64,000 nt of DNA from Microvirga rosea (lineage in GTDB: Bacteria; Pseudomonadota; Alphaproteobacteria; Rhizobiales; Beijerinckiaceae), in assembly GCF_020595095.1 (NCBI RefSeq), contig NZ_JAJDOP010000002.1:310001-374000 (forward strand). Direction: 5' to 3'. Below, in pieces: positions 18,484 through 26,510 of this stretch; the stretch's first letter is position 1; every line of letters begins with the position of its first letter. Below the pieces are notes generated by a model, which saw only the letters and a list, made by a program, of their open reading frames with translations, was not told where the DNA came from and did not search any database. A program made the position numbers and the translations under genes.

Positions 18484-19077
18484 GTGACAGCCAGACCCGT
18501 TTCGCCCGCACTCCTCATCGTCTACGCCCTGCTTCTCGCCCTGGGCCTCGGCATCGGCTCGGCCTACGCGGTGCTCAAGGGCAATCCGCCCTTCGGCAGC
18601 CGCCATCTGGGCCCCTGGCAGACCTGGCCGAAGCTCGGATCGGCGGACGCGGACCCCTATATGCGCGCCATCGTCGCCCGGCGGGGCGACATCCCGCTGG
18701 CGACGGGCGAAGGCCTCGCCCTCACGGCGCTTGAGGACAAGGATGGCCGCAAACTCGATTCCGCCTGCACCTACCGGATCGGCCCGTCGACTCCGGCAGC
18801 GCGTTGGTGGACCCTGACCGTCTACGACGAGGCAGGCCAGCTTACGCCCTCCGAGCTGGGCCGCAGCGGCTTCACGTCCTCGGAGATCGTGCGCCGGGGC
18901 GACAGCACCTTCGCGGTCGTCCTGTCGCGGACCCTGAGCCCGGGCAATTGGCTTCCGCTGCCCGCCTCGGGACCGTTCACGGTGATCCTGCGCCTCTACG
19001 ATATTCCGGGCGCGGCGGGCCTCAACCTGAACGCGGAGGATCTGCCGACGATCGAGCGCGTGGAGTGCGGCGCATGA
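18484..19077 (+). CDS. DUF1214 domain membrane-anchored protein
   Basis: The 197-residue product starts at GTG. It has one N-terminal membrane helix (residues 8-30) and a periplasmic DUF1214 domain with the family pattern YRIGPSTPAARWWTLTVYD, LSRTLSPGNWLPLPASGPFTVILRLYDI. The domain is a jelly-roll-like beta fold of unknown function, usually paired with DUF1254. Its last codons overlap the next start (ATGA at 19074), and the next gene is the DUF1254-type partner, so the pair is translationally coupled with a GNAT gene behind. Confidence 0.9.
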   Translation: MTARPVSPALLIVYALLLALGLGIGSAYAVLKGNPPFGSRHLGPWQTWPKLGSADADPYMRAIVARRGDIPLATGEGLALTALEDKDGRKLDSACTYRIGPSTPAARWWTLTVYDEAGQLTPSELGRSGFTSSEIVRRGDSTFAVVLSRTLSPGNWLPLPASGPFTVILRLYDIPGAAGLNLNAEDLPTIERVECGA

Positions 19078-19649
19078 GCAATCTGAACCGCTTCCTGCTC
19101 GCCACCGGATGCGGCCTGGTTCTGGCCGCTGGGGTTCATATCGCGGTTGTCCTGGCAGCGCCCTATTTTGCCCAGAACGACGCCTTCGGCCGTCTCCAGG
19201 AAACGCTGACGGAAGATCAGGCCCAAGTGATCAGCGCGCCCGGCGCCAGCAAGACATGGGTTCCGCTCGCCGACCCGGCGACGGCGGTTGCGGCCTGCGC
19301 GTTCGACCTGTCGGATGGTCCGGTCCGGGTGACCGCGAAGACCGCCCAGGATTTCCTCTCCTTCTCGTTTCACACCAAGACCCGCGGCGTCTTCTTCGCC
19401 GTCACGGACCGGGCGGCGGTCCGCGGCGAGCTCGAGCTCGTGGTCATGACCCCGCGCCAGCTGGACGAAGCCCGCGCGGCTGAAGACGAGAACGATCCCT
19501 CGCGGGACGTCCGCATCGTCGCGCCGCAGGAACAGGGATATATCGTCGTTCGCGTCGCCGCTCCGCATGCGAGCCAGCGAGGCCGGGCGGAGGAGACCGC
19601 CAAAGCCGTCACCTGCACGGTCGACGAAGACGAGGACGAAGCGAGCTGA
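19074..19649 (+). CDS. DUF1254-type membrane-anchored partner protein
   Basis: A 191-residue protein with a signal-anchor helix (residues 7-29) and a periplasmic domain. By position it matches the short DUF1254 partners found behind DUF1214 genes in alphaproteobacteria, with PRQLDEARAAEDENDPSRDVRIVAP near residues 130-155. It ends in an acidic tail (VDEDEDEAS). The start overlaps the DUF1214 stop and the stop overlaps the GNAT start, so all three are coupled. Function unknown. Confidence 0.8.
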   Translation: MSNLNRFLLATGCGLVLAAGVHIAVVLAAPYFAQNDAFGRLQETLTEDQAQVISAPGASKTWVPLADPATAVAACAFDLSDGPVRVTAKTAQDFLSFSFHTKTRGVFFAVTDRAAVRGELELVVMTPRQLDEARAAEDENDPSRDVRIVAPQEQGYIVVRVAAPHASQRGRAEETAKAVTCTVDEDEDEAS

Positions 19650-20164
19650 TGGCGCGGCCTGCCGACTGGCGTGCGATGGCGACGGAAGACCTTCCGGCCG
19701 TCAAAACCCTCGCCGATCACATTCACGTCGATCATCCGGAAGACATGGCGGTGTTCGAGGAGCGCCTTGCGCTCTATCCGGACGGATGCCGTGTGCTGGA
19801 AGAGCACGGCCGGCTGATCGGCTATGCGCTGACGCATCCCTGGCGTTTCGGCGCCCCGCCGGCGCTGAATTCACGGCTGCAGACGATCCCTGTGGACGCG
19901 ACGACCTATTACCTGCACGATGTGGCGCTGCTGCCGGACGCACGGGGCAAGGGACACGCGGCAGGGATCGTGAACCAGATAGCGGAGCATGCGCGAACCA
20001 GCGGCTTCGACAATCTGTCGCTCGTTGCCGTCAACGGTTCTCGGGTGTTCTGGGAAAGGCTCGGATTTCGGGAGGCGATGACGCAGGCCTTGCGTCGGAA
20101 ACTTTCATCGTACGGCAGCGACTCTCTTCTGATGCGCCGGGAGCTTTCCCCCTCAGGCACATGA
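19649..20164 (+). CDS. GNAT family N-acetyltransferase
   Basis: The 171-residue protein has the GNAT fold landmarks: the beta4-helix3 acetyl-CoA loop DVALLPDARGKGHAAGI (R/Q-x-x-G-x-G/A type, residues 91-107), the NLSLVAVN strand, and the WERLGFRE helix-strand block near 135. Substrate unknown. It is the third gene of the DUF1214-DUF1254 operon, with its ATG overlapping the previous TGA. A GCGTC/GACGC imperfect hairpin at about 20166-20192 follows. Confidence 0.9.
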   Translation: MARPADWRAMATEDLPAVKTLADHIHVDHPEDMAVFEERLALYPDGCRVLEEHGRLIGYALTHPWRFGAPPALNSRLQTIPVDATTYYLHDVALLPDARGKGHAAGIVNQIAEHARTSGFDNLSLVAVNGSRVFWERLGFREAMTQALRRKLSSYGSDSLLMRRELSPSGT

Positions 20165-20205
20165 GGCGTCACGCAGGCCGATGCCTGACGCGTCTCGATC
20201 GCAGG

Positions 20206-20406
20206 TCAGGAGCGGCGGCGGGTGCTGTCGGATGCGAAGGGACGGGAAGGACCCGGGGTTGGCGAGGGCCGTTCGTAGCGCACACCCGTGAAGAGCAGGA
20301 TCTCTCCCCGCGGCTCGGTGGCCGACAAACTCGGACGTGGTGGACGGGACGAGGGATTGGGAAAACTAACGACCGTCCCCGGCGATCTGCTCCAGATATC
20401 ACTCAT
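20206..20406 (-). CDS. Small conserved hypothetical protein
   Basis: A 66-residue protein with a Pro/Ser/Arg-rich, probably disordered sequence and one conserved-looking core, GEILLFTGVRYER, a motif I recall from many short Hyphomicrobiales proteins. GGAGG lies 7 nt before the ATG, giving good translational support. Convergent with the GNAT gene. Function unknown. Confidence 0.75.
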   Translation of the reverse strand: MSDIWSRSPGTVVSFPNPSSRPPRPSLSATEPRGEILLFTGVRYERPSPTPGPSRPFASDSTRRRS

Positions 20407-20659
20407 GTGGAATCCTCCATTTCGCTCCGCTGCCTGCTTTGTCTGCTCCCCCCACAAAATAACTCTATGGTTAACAGACCGTTTCCGGCGAGCAAACTTT
20501 ACGCGAAAGCTTTACCTGACGCTGAATCAACATGTGGCGCGGCGCATCGGTTCCTTACGAAAAAGAGACATGACCTCCCGTTGCGACCGACATTTTACAA
20601 TGCGCTAACGGCCCGTCCGTAAGGATACTCCTTGTTGGTGTTTCAGAAGAGTTGCGTTC

Positions 20660-21682
20660 ATGACTGCCCTTCCACAGGAGCCTTGGCCCGGACTGTCGGG
20701 TCTCGGATTGGCGGATGTCGGAGCGACGGATTCGCGCGCGGCTCTTCTCGTTCTGAATGCGGAACTCTTCGCCGCCGCGCCGACGCGCGATCGCGAAATT
20801 GTCGAGACATTCGAGTCTCTTGCGCTCGGATTCATCCCGCGCATGGATCATGCGACTCTCGTCAGACTCGCGCGGATTCTTGCCCCTTGCGAAGACACGC
20901 CGCCCGCCGTTCTGGAACGCCTTCTGCGGCATTCCTCCGAGACGCGGAGCATCGTGCTCGACCACATGGTGGAATTCTCGCCCGCTCTCGTGAAGCGGCT
21001 TCTCGGAACCGCCGACGGGCGTCTGCGCCTTGCATCCCATCCGGCCCTGAACGCGACGACCGTCGATCACCTTCTTGTGATGCACGAACATGCGGTTGAG
21101 GATGCACTCGCGGCAAACCGTTGTATTCTGCCGACAGGTCCCGCGATGCGCGAACTGATCCGACGGGCGCGCCATCGGCCGTCCCTTGCGGCTGTTCTTC
21201 TTGCACGCGTCGCATTGTGTCCCGGTGACGAGGCGGCGCTCTATCTCGCGGCGGATCCGGAGCGGCGAAAGGCCATCCGCGAGCGCCTCGCCACAGATGA
21301 GCCGATCCTCCCGCCGATGCTCGAACTGACGGACTATGAAACAGCGGCCCTGATGGCCGCGGCGCGCGCCGGCGACATTCCTCATTTCGAGACCCTGCTG
21401 CGTTACGCGTTCCGGCTGGCGCCGGAGACCGAGTGGCGGTTTCTCGCAGCCGGCCGGTACGATCTTCTCGCTCTTGCCCTTAAAGGGATCGGCTTGCCGG
21501 AGCGGGATGCGATCGCGATCCTCTTCCATCTCCACCCTGCCCTGTCGGCGTCCCTCGCAACGATCAAGAGTCTCGTGCGGACGATGCGGAGCGTGCCGCG
21601 CGCCGTCGCCATCGAACTGGTAAGGACGATTCTCGGCGCACCGGACCGTTCGCGAACACCATCGCGTCCACTCCCTGTCTGA
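20660..21682 (+). CDS. DUF2336 domain protein
   Basis: The 340-residue, all-helical protein matches DUF2336. It has repeated helical pairs with FESLALGFIPRMDHATLVRLARILAP, VLERLLRHSSETRSIVLDHMVEFSPAL and LALKGIGLPERDAIAILFHLHP. DUF2336 proteins of alphaproteobacteria are uncharacterised; some occur near cell-cycle or stress signalling genes. The ATG at 20660 has no strong Shine-Dalgarno. Upstream, 20407-20659 is AT-richer and probably carries divergent promoters for this gene and the small gene at 20206-20406. Confidence 0.85.
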   Translation: MTALPQEPWPGLSGLGLADVGATDSRAALLVLNAELFAAAPTRDREIVETFESLALGFIPRMDHATLVRLARILAPCEDTPPAVLERLLRHSSETRSIVLDHMVEFSPALVKRLLGTADGRLRLASHPALNATTVDHLLVMHEHAVEDALAANRCILPTGPAMRELIRRARHRPSLAAVLLARVALCPGDEAALYLAADPERRKAIRERLATDEPILPPMLELTDYETAALMAAARAGDIPHFETLLRYAFRLAPETEWRFLAAGRYDLLALALKGIGLPERDAIAILFHLHPALSASLATIKSLVRTMRSVPRAVAIELVRTILGAPDRSRTPSRPLPV

Positions 21683-21868
21683 ACACACTCCGTCCCGACG
21701 GATGAGACCGGCGCAGTCCGAACGATCTCGAGTGTGGGGAGGAGCCCGTATTCTGCGGACCTTGCGTGCCAGGGTCCCAATCCAGTCAGCGTCTTGAGAT
21801 CGCTATTGTGGCTGTCGGACGCGGCGCTGGCCGCTGTCGTGGCGTTCTGGCTTGAGCTATCGCACTGG

Positions 21869-22444
21869 TCAGTAAAACCGCTCGCCGCGCTCCAGCTGGG
21901 CCAGCATCATTGCCATCCGCTTGGCCCGTGTCTCGGGCTTCTTCGCCGTGTGAAGGCGATAATAGATCGGATAGAGGTTCTTGCGATCGAGGGTCAGGAA
22001 GAACGCTTTCGCCTCCGGCCTTGTTTCGAGGGCGTCGAGGAAGTCCTGCGGGATCGTCATCGTCGCCGAACCGGCATAGGCCTTGTCCCACCGACCGTCG
22101 GCCTTCGCGGCCTCCACCTGCGCCAATCCGGCCGGAGCCATCCGACCTTCCGCGATCAGCGTCGTCGCATGAGCGCAGTTCTTGGCGGACCAGTTGGACT
22201 TCGGCTTCCTGGGCGTCAGGCGCTGTAGGAACGACTCCGCATCGAGCGGCTGTTTCTGCCCGTCGATCCACCCGAAGCGGATCGCCTCGATCACGCAATC
22301 GGTCCAGGTCACAGAGGGCCTGCCCGCGCTCGACTTGAAGATCCTGACCCAGAGTTCCGTTGCAGACTGATGATGGGTCGCAAGCCAGTCGCCGAGCTCC
22401 GCCGCCTTCTGAAACGCCAGGGGTGTATGCCGTGTGCCAACCAT
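21869..22444 (-). CDS. YdeI/OmpD-associated (OmdA) family protein
   Basis: The 191-residue protein has the two family blocks: ELWVRIFKSSAG..VTWTDCVIEAIRFGWIDGQKQPLDAESFLQRLTPRKPKSNWS (residues 28-82, cited as a region) and a C-terminal YYRLHTAKKPETRAKRMAMML. Family members are small cytoplasmic proteins, some linked to peptide or antimicrobial stress. The start at 22444 (MVGTRHTPLAFQ) is chosen because family similarity begins there; upstream in-frame ATGs at 22471, 22501 and 22507 would add a non-conserved extension. Confidence 0.85.
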   Translation of the reverse strand: MVGTRHTPLAFQKAAELGDWLATHHQSATELWVRIFKSSAGRPSVTWTDCVIEAIRFGWIDGQKQPLDAESFLQRLTPRKPKSNWSAKNCAHATTLIAEGRMAPAGLAQVEAAKADGRWDKAYAGSATMTIPQDFLDALETRPEAKAFFLTLDRKNLYPIYYRLHTAKKPETRAKRMAMMLAQLERGERFY

Positions 22445-22522
22445 TCCAAACGCTAGGCTGCCGCCAAACATGTTGCAAGGCTTACGCGACGCCGGTTCCA
22501 TCCGCATGAGTGAGTCCGGATC

Positions 22523-22864
22523 CTAGTCCTCGGTCGCGAGATCGAGGAAGTGCCGACCTGCGCGGTCATCGACCTCCACCAGCCAGAGGTCCGGGTCGAA
22601 ACGGATCTCCCGCGCCATCCGCTCCTCGATATCGAGCGGCATCACGTCCTGCAGGACCGGCGAGAACCGGCGCTCGCCGCTTTCATCGAGAAACATCTGC
22701 GGCGCGGGACCATAGAGGCTCGCGGTGCCGTCGAGGCGGTCCACCTTCACGAACACGGCTCCCGCCTCCGCCGCTCCGCGCTTGCGCAGGGCAGCCTCCA
22801 CACCTTCGACGCCACAGCGGCGAAGATAGGCGGAGACCCAGAAATCCGAGCGCAGGCGATTCAT
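22523..22864 (-). CDS. DUF1491 family protein
   Basis: The 113-residue protein matches DUF1491. It starts MNRLRSDFWVSAYLRRC and contains GAVFVKVDRLDGTASLYGPAP, then ERMAREIRFDPDLWLVEVDDR. A small alpha/beta alphaproteobacterial protein of unknown function. It follows the peptidoglycan-binding protein gene by 49 bp on the same strand, a recurring pairing in the order, so the two are probably cotranscribed. Confidence 0.93.
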   Translation of the reverse strand: MNRLRSDFWVSAYLRRCGVEGVEAALRKRGAAEAGAVFVKVDRLDGTASLYGPAPQMFLDESGERRFSPVLQDVMPLDIEERMAREIRFDPDLWLVEVDDRAGRHFLDLATED

Positions 22865-22913
22865 GCCGCGCCCCCCTGCCTTGGCGTCGGGATCGCCGCC
22901 GGGCCCGGCCCGC

Positions 22914-23753
22914 TCACGGAATCGGCAGTCCGGACAGGGATGCGAGCTCCCGCAAGGTCCGCGCGCCGAACTCCCCCGTCACGGGAAGGTGCCGGTCGCG
23001 TTCGAAGCGCTCGATGGCCTGGCGTGTCCCGGACCCCATGATGCCGTCCGGCTTGACCCCATAACCGAGCTTCGCGAGGGCCCGCTGCCCGAGCAGAACC
23101 GGATCGGCGTCCGAACGGCCGACGCTGGCCGGAGGCACCGGCACGGGCCCGCCCATGCGGATCATTTCGGCAATGGTGTCCTGCGCCTGCTGCTGTTGCT
23201 GCGCCCGGGGAGCCGGAGCCGTCTGAGGAGGCGGCGCGGCGACGACGCGCTGCGGCTGGGTCACCTCTCCCTTGTTGATGAGATCGGCAATCGCGCTGCG
23301 CGGCGGTGGCCGGACCGGCGCGGGGGGCGCCGCGGTCGCCGGGTGGCTCGTCGCCGGCGGCTCGGCGGCCGGTGTTTCGAGGAGCGCCGTGGGAGCCGGC
23401 GTGGATGCGGGTGCGGGGCGCGACGGCGGCAATATCGCGGGTGGAACGCTCTCCGGCGGCTGGGCGCCGGAATGGCTGAAAAGCGGCGCCGGATGGCGGA
23501 CGGTCTGCAAGGCCAACGCGTTCCAAGCGATGGCGGCGGCGCAGCCGCTCAGGAGCACGGCGGTCAGCGCCTCGCGCGGGCGCTGGAGCACGAAGAGCAG
23601 CGCCTTCGCCCCGAAGCCCGGCTCGCGCTTCGCCTTCGCCGGAGGCGCCCGGCGGGCCGACGCGGGACGGCGCGCCGGCGCAGGTCGTCGCGCCGGAGGA
23701 GCGGACGTTACGAAATCATCGTCGTCGTGGCGAGCGGCTAGGGCTTCACGCAA
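22914..23753 (-). CDS. Peptidoglycan-binding domain membrane protein
   Basis: The 279-residue protein has a basic Ala/Pro/Arg-rich cytoplasmic N-terminus (residues 18-47) and one membrane helix (about 62-82). A long Pro/Ala-rich periplasmic linker with a five-Gln run (near 190) follows. The C-terminal PG_binding_1 domain (residues 215-275) has QRALAKLGYGVKPDGIMGSGTRQAIERFERDRHLPVTGEF in region. It probably tethers the membrane to the wall. No catalytic domain is attached. Likely cotranscribed with DUF1491. The start ATG at 23753 is the only one before the helix. Confidence 0.88.
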   Translation of the reverse strand: MREALAARHDDDDFVTSAPPARRPAPARRPASARRAPPAKAKREPGFGAKALLFVLQRPREALTAVLLSGCAAAIAWNALALQTVRHPAPLFSHSGAQPPESVPPAILPPSRPAPASTPAPTALLETPAAEPPATSHPATAAPPAPVRPPPRSAIADLINKGEVTQPQRVVAAPPPQTAPAPRAQQQQQAQDTIAEMIRMGGPVPVPPASVGRSDADPVLLGQRALAKLGYGVKPDGIMGSGTRQAIERFERDRHLPVTGEFGARTLRELASLSGLPIP

Positions 23754-24099
23754 GTTCGATCTTCCCGTCTTGAGAATGACGGCGGCCGATTCCGGTCGCG
23801 CATCATCGTGGACAGCACCCTGCCAGAGGGCGCTTAAGCGAACCTAAAGGGACCGGGGGAAACTGCCGCGCTCGGCGCGCGGCACCATCTCCGGTCGCCT
23901 GCCCGGTTCCCTCCCCGTGGATGCAAAGCCCGGGCTTTTCCTTATTTTCTCCGGAAAATCCGGGAATTCCAAGACGGGCGCCAGCTATCAACCTTTTGTT
24001 TATCCTGATTCAAGGTTGCGCCATCCCGGCCTACGGCTCGGCCCACACACCGGCTATGATGAAGCATCGTCACATCAACCCGGCAGCGAGGAGCGGGTC
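23754..24099. other. Intergenic region between divergent genes
   Basis: It separates the minus-strand peptidoglycan-binding gene from the plus-strand DUF5330-like gene and must hold both promoters. A small inverted repeat (TCCGG-AAAA-TCCGG-like, about 23950-23963) is visible, but no clear promoter consensus or gene. Confidence 0.4.
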
Positions 24100-24450
24100 A
24101 TGTTTTCTCTTCTGCGCGCCGTTCTGATCATCGGAGCGATCTTCTACTATTCGCCGGTCCGCCAGGGCGATGACGGCTCCTCGGCGCTGGACGGCCTCCT
24201 GGCGTGGGGCCAACAGAAGCCTGAGACGATCGCGGCCCAGCCCGGCCCCGGTTCCGCCGAGGCCCCCGCACGCCTCGAAACCATGTGGCACGCCCTGCCC
24301 GAAGGCGCCAAGCAGGCGGTGATCGATAAGATTCTGGAAACCTCCGGCCTCGGCGCACCGGCGCAGCCGGCCGCTCCCGCCGGCGATACGCTCAAAGCCA
24401 GCGACCGGCAGGCTCCCTGGCGGGGAGACGCGAAGAAATCGAGTTCGTGA
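24100..24450 (+). CDS. Small exported protein, DUF5330-like
   Basis: The 116-residue product begins with a hydrophobic segment (MFSLLRAVLIIGAIFYYSPV) typical of the DUF5330 group, then a polar region with HALPEGAKQAVIDKIL and a Pro/Ala-rich tail. GAGCGGG precedes the ATG by few bases. It is probably membrane-anchored with a periplasmic domain. The SufE gene lies 54 bp downstream on the same strand. Function unknown, family call moderate. Confidence 0.65.
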   Translation: MFSLLRAVLIIGAIFYYSPVRQGDDGSSALDGLLAWGQQKPETIAAQPGPGSAEAPARLETMWHALPEGAKQAVIDKILETSGLGAPAQPAAPAGDTLKASDRQAPWRGDAKKSSS

Positions 24451-24504
24451 CGCCGCGCATCGTCGCCAAACCGGATCCGAGCCCTTATATGACCGGCACA
24501 GACC

Positions 24505-24948
24505 ATGAGCCGGAACACCATGCTGCCGCGGATTGACGAGATCGTTTCCAACTTCGAACTCCTGGACGACTGGGACGAGCGCTATCGCTATCTCATCGAA
24601 CTGGGACGGATGATGGAGCCCCTTCCCGAGGAGGCCCATGTGGAGGCCAACAAGGTCCGGGGCTGTGCCAGCCAGGTGTGGCTCGTGATGAACCGGGACG
24701 CGTCGCGGGACGAGCCGAGGCTCCATCTCGTCGGCGACAGCGACGCCCATATCGTGCGCGGCCTCGTCGCCCTGCTGATCGCCCTCTACAACGGAAAGAC
24801 CGCCTCGGAGGCCCTGGAGACAGACGCCCTCGGCCTGTTCAAGGAGCTCGGCCTCGCGGAACACCTGACGCCGCAGCGCTCCAACGGCGTCAGGTCCATG
24901 GTCGAGCGCATCCGTCACGATGCCCGGGAGGCCCTCGCGGCCTCCTGA
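24505..24948 (+). CDS. sufE: SufE family cysteine desulfurase sulfur acceptor
   Basis: The 147-residue protein has the SufE fold signature: LDDWDERYRYLIELGR, then NKVRGCASQVWL with the sulfur-accepting Cys54, and LTPQRSNGVRSMVERIR at the end. SufE takes persulfide sulfur from the SufS desulfurase for iron-sulfur cluster assembly. No other suf gene is adjacent. Start ATG 24505 or 24520 (MLPRIDEI), both compatible with the family. Confidence 0.95.
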   Translation: MSRNTMLPRIDEIVSNFELLDDWDERYRYLIELGRMMEPLPEEAHVEANKVRGCASQVWLVMNRDASRDEPRLHLVGDSDAHIVRGLVALLIALYNGKTASEALETDALGLFKELGLAEHLTPQRSNGVRSMVERIRHDAREALAAS

Positions 24949-25000
24949 TCGGCTGTCCCGTCAGCGGGAGAGCACCGTTTCAGCTCTCGCGCCCGATGCT

Positions 25001-25960
25001 CTAGGGGCGTCCTCCGTCGATCACCACGGCCTTCCAGGTGCGGATGCCCCGCGATGCGGCGGGCCCCTGCGCGGTAGCCTCGATGCCGTAATGCTCCGCC
25101 AGGCGGGCGAGCGCCATTCTCACGACGATCTTGGCGGAACGCGGAGGCCATTGCCGCTCCCGTTCGATCAGCTCCAGGCCCTTGAGAAAGCCGCACAGAT
25201 CCATCAGCAGGTCGCTGAAATCGCCTCCGACCGCATCGAAAGCATGGCGAAGCCGTTGCCGGGCGGCCACCATGCGATCCGTCGCATCCGTGGGTCCGCT
25301 CGTTCCGGCCTGACTCGGCATTCCGTCCCAGCGTGCCGTAACGCCCGGCAGAAAGCCCGCCAGCATGATGTCGGCGCGCAGCCGCTCCCCGGCCTGGTAA
25401 CAGGCATCGTCGATCAATGGCTGCCCGTCCCGGCCCTTGCGCCGCCGCAGCCAGTCCAGCGGGCTCTCTTCCGTGTCGACGCGGACGCGGCGGCGTCCGT
25501 CCTTTTCCGGGATGACGGCCTCTTCGATATGCCGGTGCTGATGGAAGAAACGGACCTCCGGCTCCGGAGCGCCGACGCGCCGCAAATGGGCGCGGCCCGC
25601 CTCGGTCAGCGAAAGGCTGTCGGACCCCGTTGAGCCGGCCTCCCAGCGGGCGAGATCCTGGCGCGCGAGAGTGTCCGCAGCCGCCTTCGAAAACCGCCCC
25701 GCCCCCACCGTGACCGCAGCCCGACGCTTGCGGAGAATCACCTCGGCCGCATCGGTCGGATCGACGAAGGCCTGCGCTTCGGGCAGCCCGAGCGCCTCAA
25801 GCAGACGCTTCGCCTCCCGGCTCAAGGCCGGGCGCGGCAGCGCCAGATTGCTTTCCGGCTTTCCGGACTTCGCCTTCGCGGCTTTGGCGTGGCCATGCCC
25901 GATTGATTTGGCGTGCTCGGGTCTTTGCTTTCCAATACCTTCAATATCCTTTTTGTTCAT
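25001..25960 (-). CDS. DUF6456 domain protein, candidate GTA activator (GafA/GafY-like)
   Basis: The 319-residue protein has a basic N-terminal tail (1-40) and a winged-helix-like region (45-130, ending LSLTEAGRAHLRR). A C-terminal DUF6456 domain (about 165-312) has PLDWLRRRKGRDGQPLIDDACYQAGERLRADIMLAGFLPGVTARWDG and LCGFLKGLELIERERQWPPRSAKIVVRMALARLAEHYG, cited as regions. From memory, this C-terminal domain is shared with GafA of Rhodobacter and GafY of Caulobacter, direct activators of GTA clusters; that link is recalled, not computed. The ATG sits inside a perfect LexA-type box, with AGGA as Shine-Dalgarno. Upstream lie a palindrome, a TTGACA hexamer and two inverted DnaA boxes. Confidence 0.85.
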   Translation of the reverse strand: MNKKDIEGIGKQRPEHAKSIGHGHAKAAKAKSGKPESNLALPRPALSREAKRLLEALGLPEAQAFVDPTDAAEVILRKRRAAVTVGAGRFSKAAADTLARQDLARWEAGSTGSDSLSLTEAGRAHLRRVGAPEPEVRFFHQHRHIEEAVIPEKDGRRRVRVDTEESPLDWLRRRKGRDGQPLIDDACYQAGERLRADIMLAGFLPGVTARWDGMPSQAGTSGPTDATDRMVAARQRLRHAFDAVGGDFSDLLMDLCGFLKGLELIERERQWPPRSAKIVVRMALARLAEHYGIEATAQGPAASRGIRTWKAVVIDGGRP

Positions 25961-25969
25961 GTTTTGTTC
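25955..25969 (-). promoter_or_regulatory. LexA-type SOS box overlapping the DUF6456 start
   Basis: GTTC-ATGTTTT-GTTC on the plus strand is identical at all 15 positions to the site at 2880-2894. The start codon (25958-25960) is within it. Confidence 0.65.
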
Positions 25970-25984
25970 CTTGCAATAAATTAA

Positions 25985-26002
25985 GAAGGGACGAGTCCCT
26001 TC
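25985..26002. promoter_or_regulatory. Perfect 18-bp palindrome, candidate operator
   Basis: GAAGGGAC-GA-GTCCCTTC, 8-bp arms with a 2-nt centre, 25 nt upstream of the DUF6456 ATG and close to the predicted transcription start. Its size and placement suit a homodimeric repressor. Confidence 0.5.
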
Positions 26003-26011
26003 GTGATGAAT

Positions 26012-26037
26012 AGTGAGCGCATATTCCTACCTGTCAA
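26012..26037 (-). promoter_or_regulatory. Predicted promoter for DUF6456 gene
   Basis: A perfect -35 hexamer TTGACA on the minus strand (26037-26032) is followed, after 17 to 19 bp, by weak -10 candidates (ACTATT or TATTCA). A weak -10 behind a perfect -35 would suit activator dependence. Confidence 0.45.
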
Positions 26038-26050
26038 GTTGCCGCAGGAC

Positions 26051-26087
26051 TGTGGATAATTCTGGGGATGACAGGGGTTTATCCACA
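26051..26087. promoter_or_regulatory. Inverted pair of perfect DnaA boxes
   Basis: TGTGGATAA (26051-26059) and TTATCCACA (26079-26087) are exact consensus DnaA boxes facing each other with 19 bp between, upstream of the -35 of the DUF6456 gene. Confidence 0.65.
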
Positions 26088-26193
26088 CGGCTCCGTTTCG
26101 GCGCATTTTGGTGCAGAGAGATGGGCGTCGGACGAATTGCATACGCATCGCATCACCATCGGCGCACGACATTATGCGAATACGGTGAGGGCG

Positions 26194-26370
26194 CTATTCA
26201 GTCTTTTGCTGCGGAACGAGTTCCAGGTCGTCCACGGCGAAGGATGCCTCCTGTGAACTGCCGCCTTCGAACCAACGGCACAGCACCCAATCGTCATGAA
26301 CGGACACGATGGTGAACTGACGTTCCGGGTAGCATTTGGGCCGAACGATTTGCCCAATCTGAAACGGCAT
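26194..26370 (-). CDS. DUF2158-like small protein
   Basis: A 58-residue protein, MPFQIGQIVRPKCYPERQF, followed by a beta strand pattern (FTIVSVHDDWVLCRWFEGG) and FAVDDLELVPQ. This is the short SH3-like layout of DUF2158 proteins (GDVVRLKSGGP..V..W..G..F..LE). GAGAGG lies 9 nt before the ATG. Function unknown. It lies upstream of the DUF6456 gene on the same strand, with the DnaA boxes in between. Confidence 0.7.
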   Translation of the reverse strand: MPFQIGQIVRPKCYPERQFTIVSVHDDWVLCRWFEGGSSQEASFAVDDLELVPQQKTE

Positions 26371-26510
26371 GAGCGCAAACCTCTCAAGAGGCGAGATCAA
26401 GAGTGACGACGGTGCGTGTCTTTTCGAAGGCGCGGAGACGATGGGGAGGCTTTCTGACGATCCGTCATCGCGGACAGCACATGCGCGAAACGCCAAGCCG
26501 CACAAACCGT

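Noticed and set aside
26003-26193. Replication origin suggested by two exact DnaA boxes
   Set aside because: Only two boxes, no AT-rich unwinding region, no rep, par or dnaA-type genes nearby. A DnaA-responsive promoter is the simpler reading.
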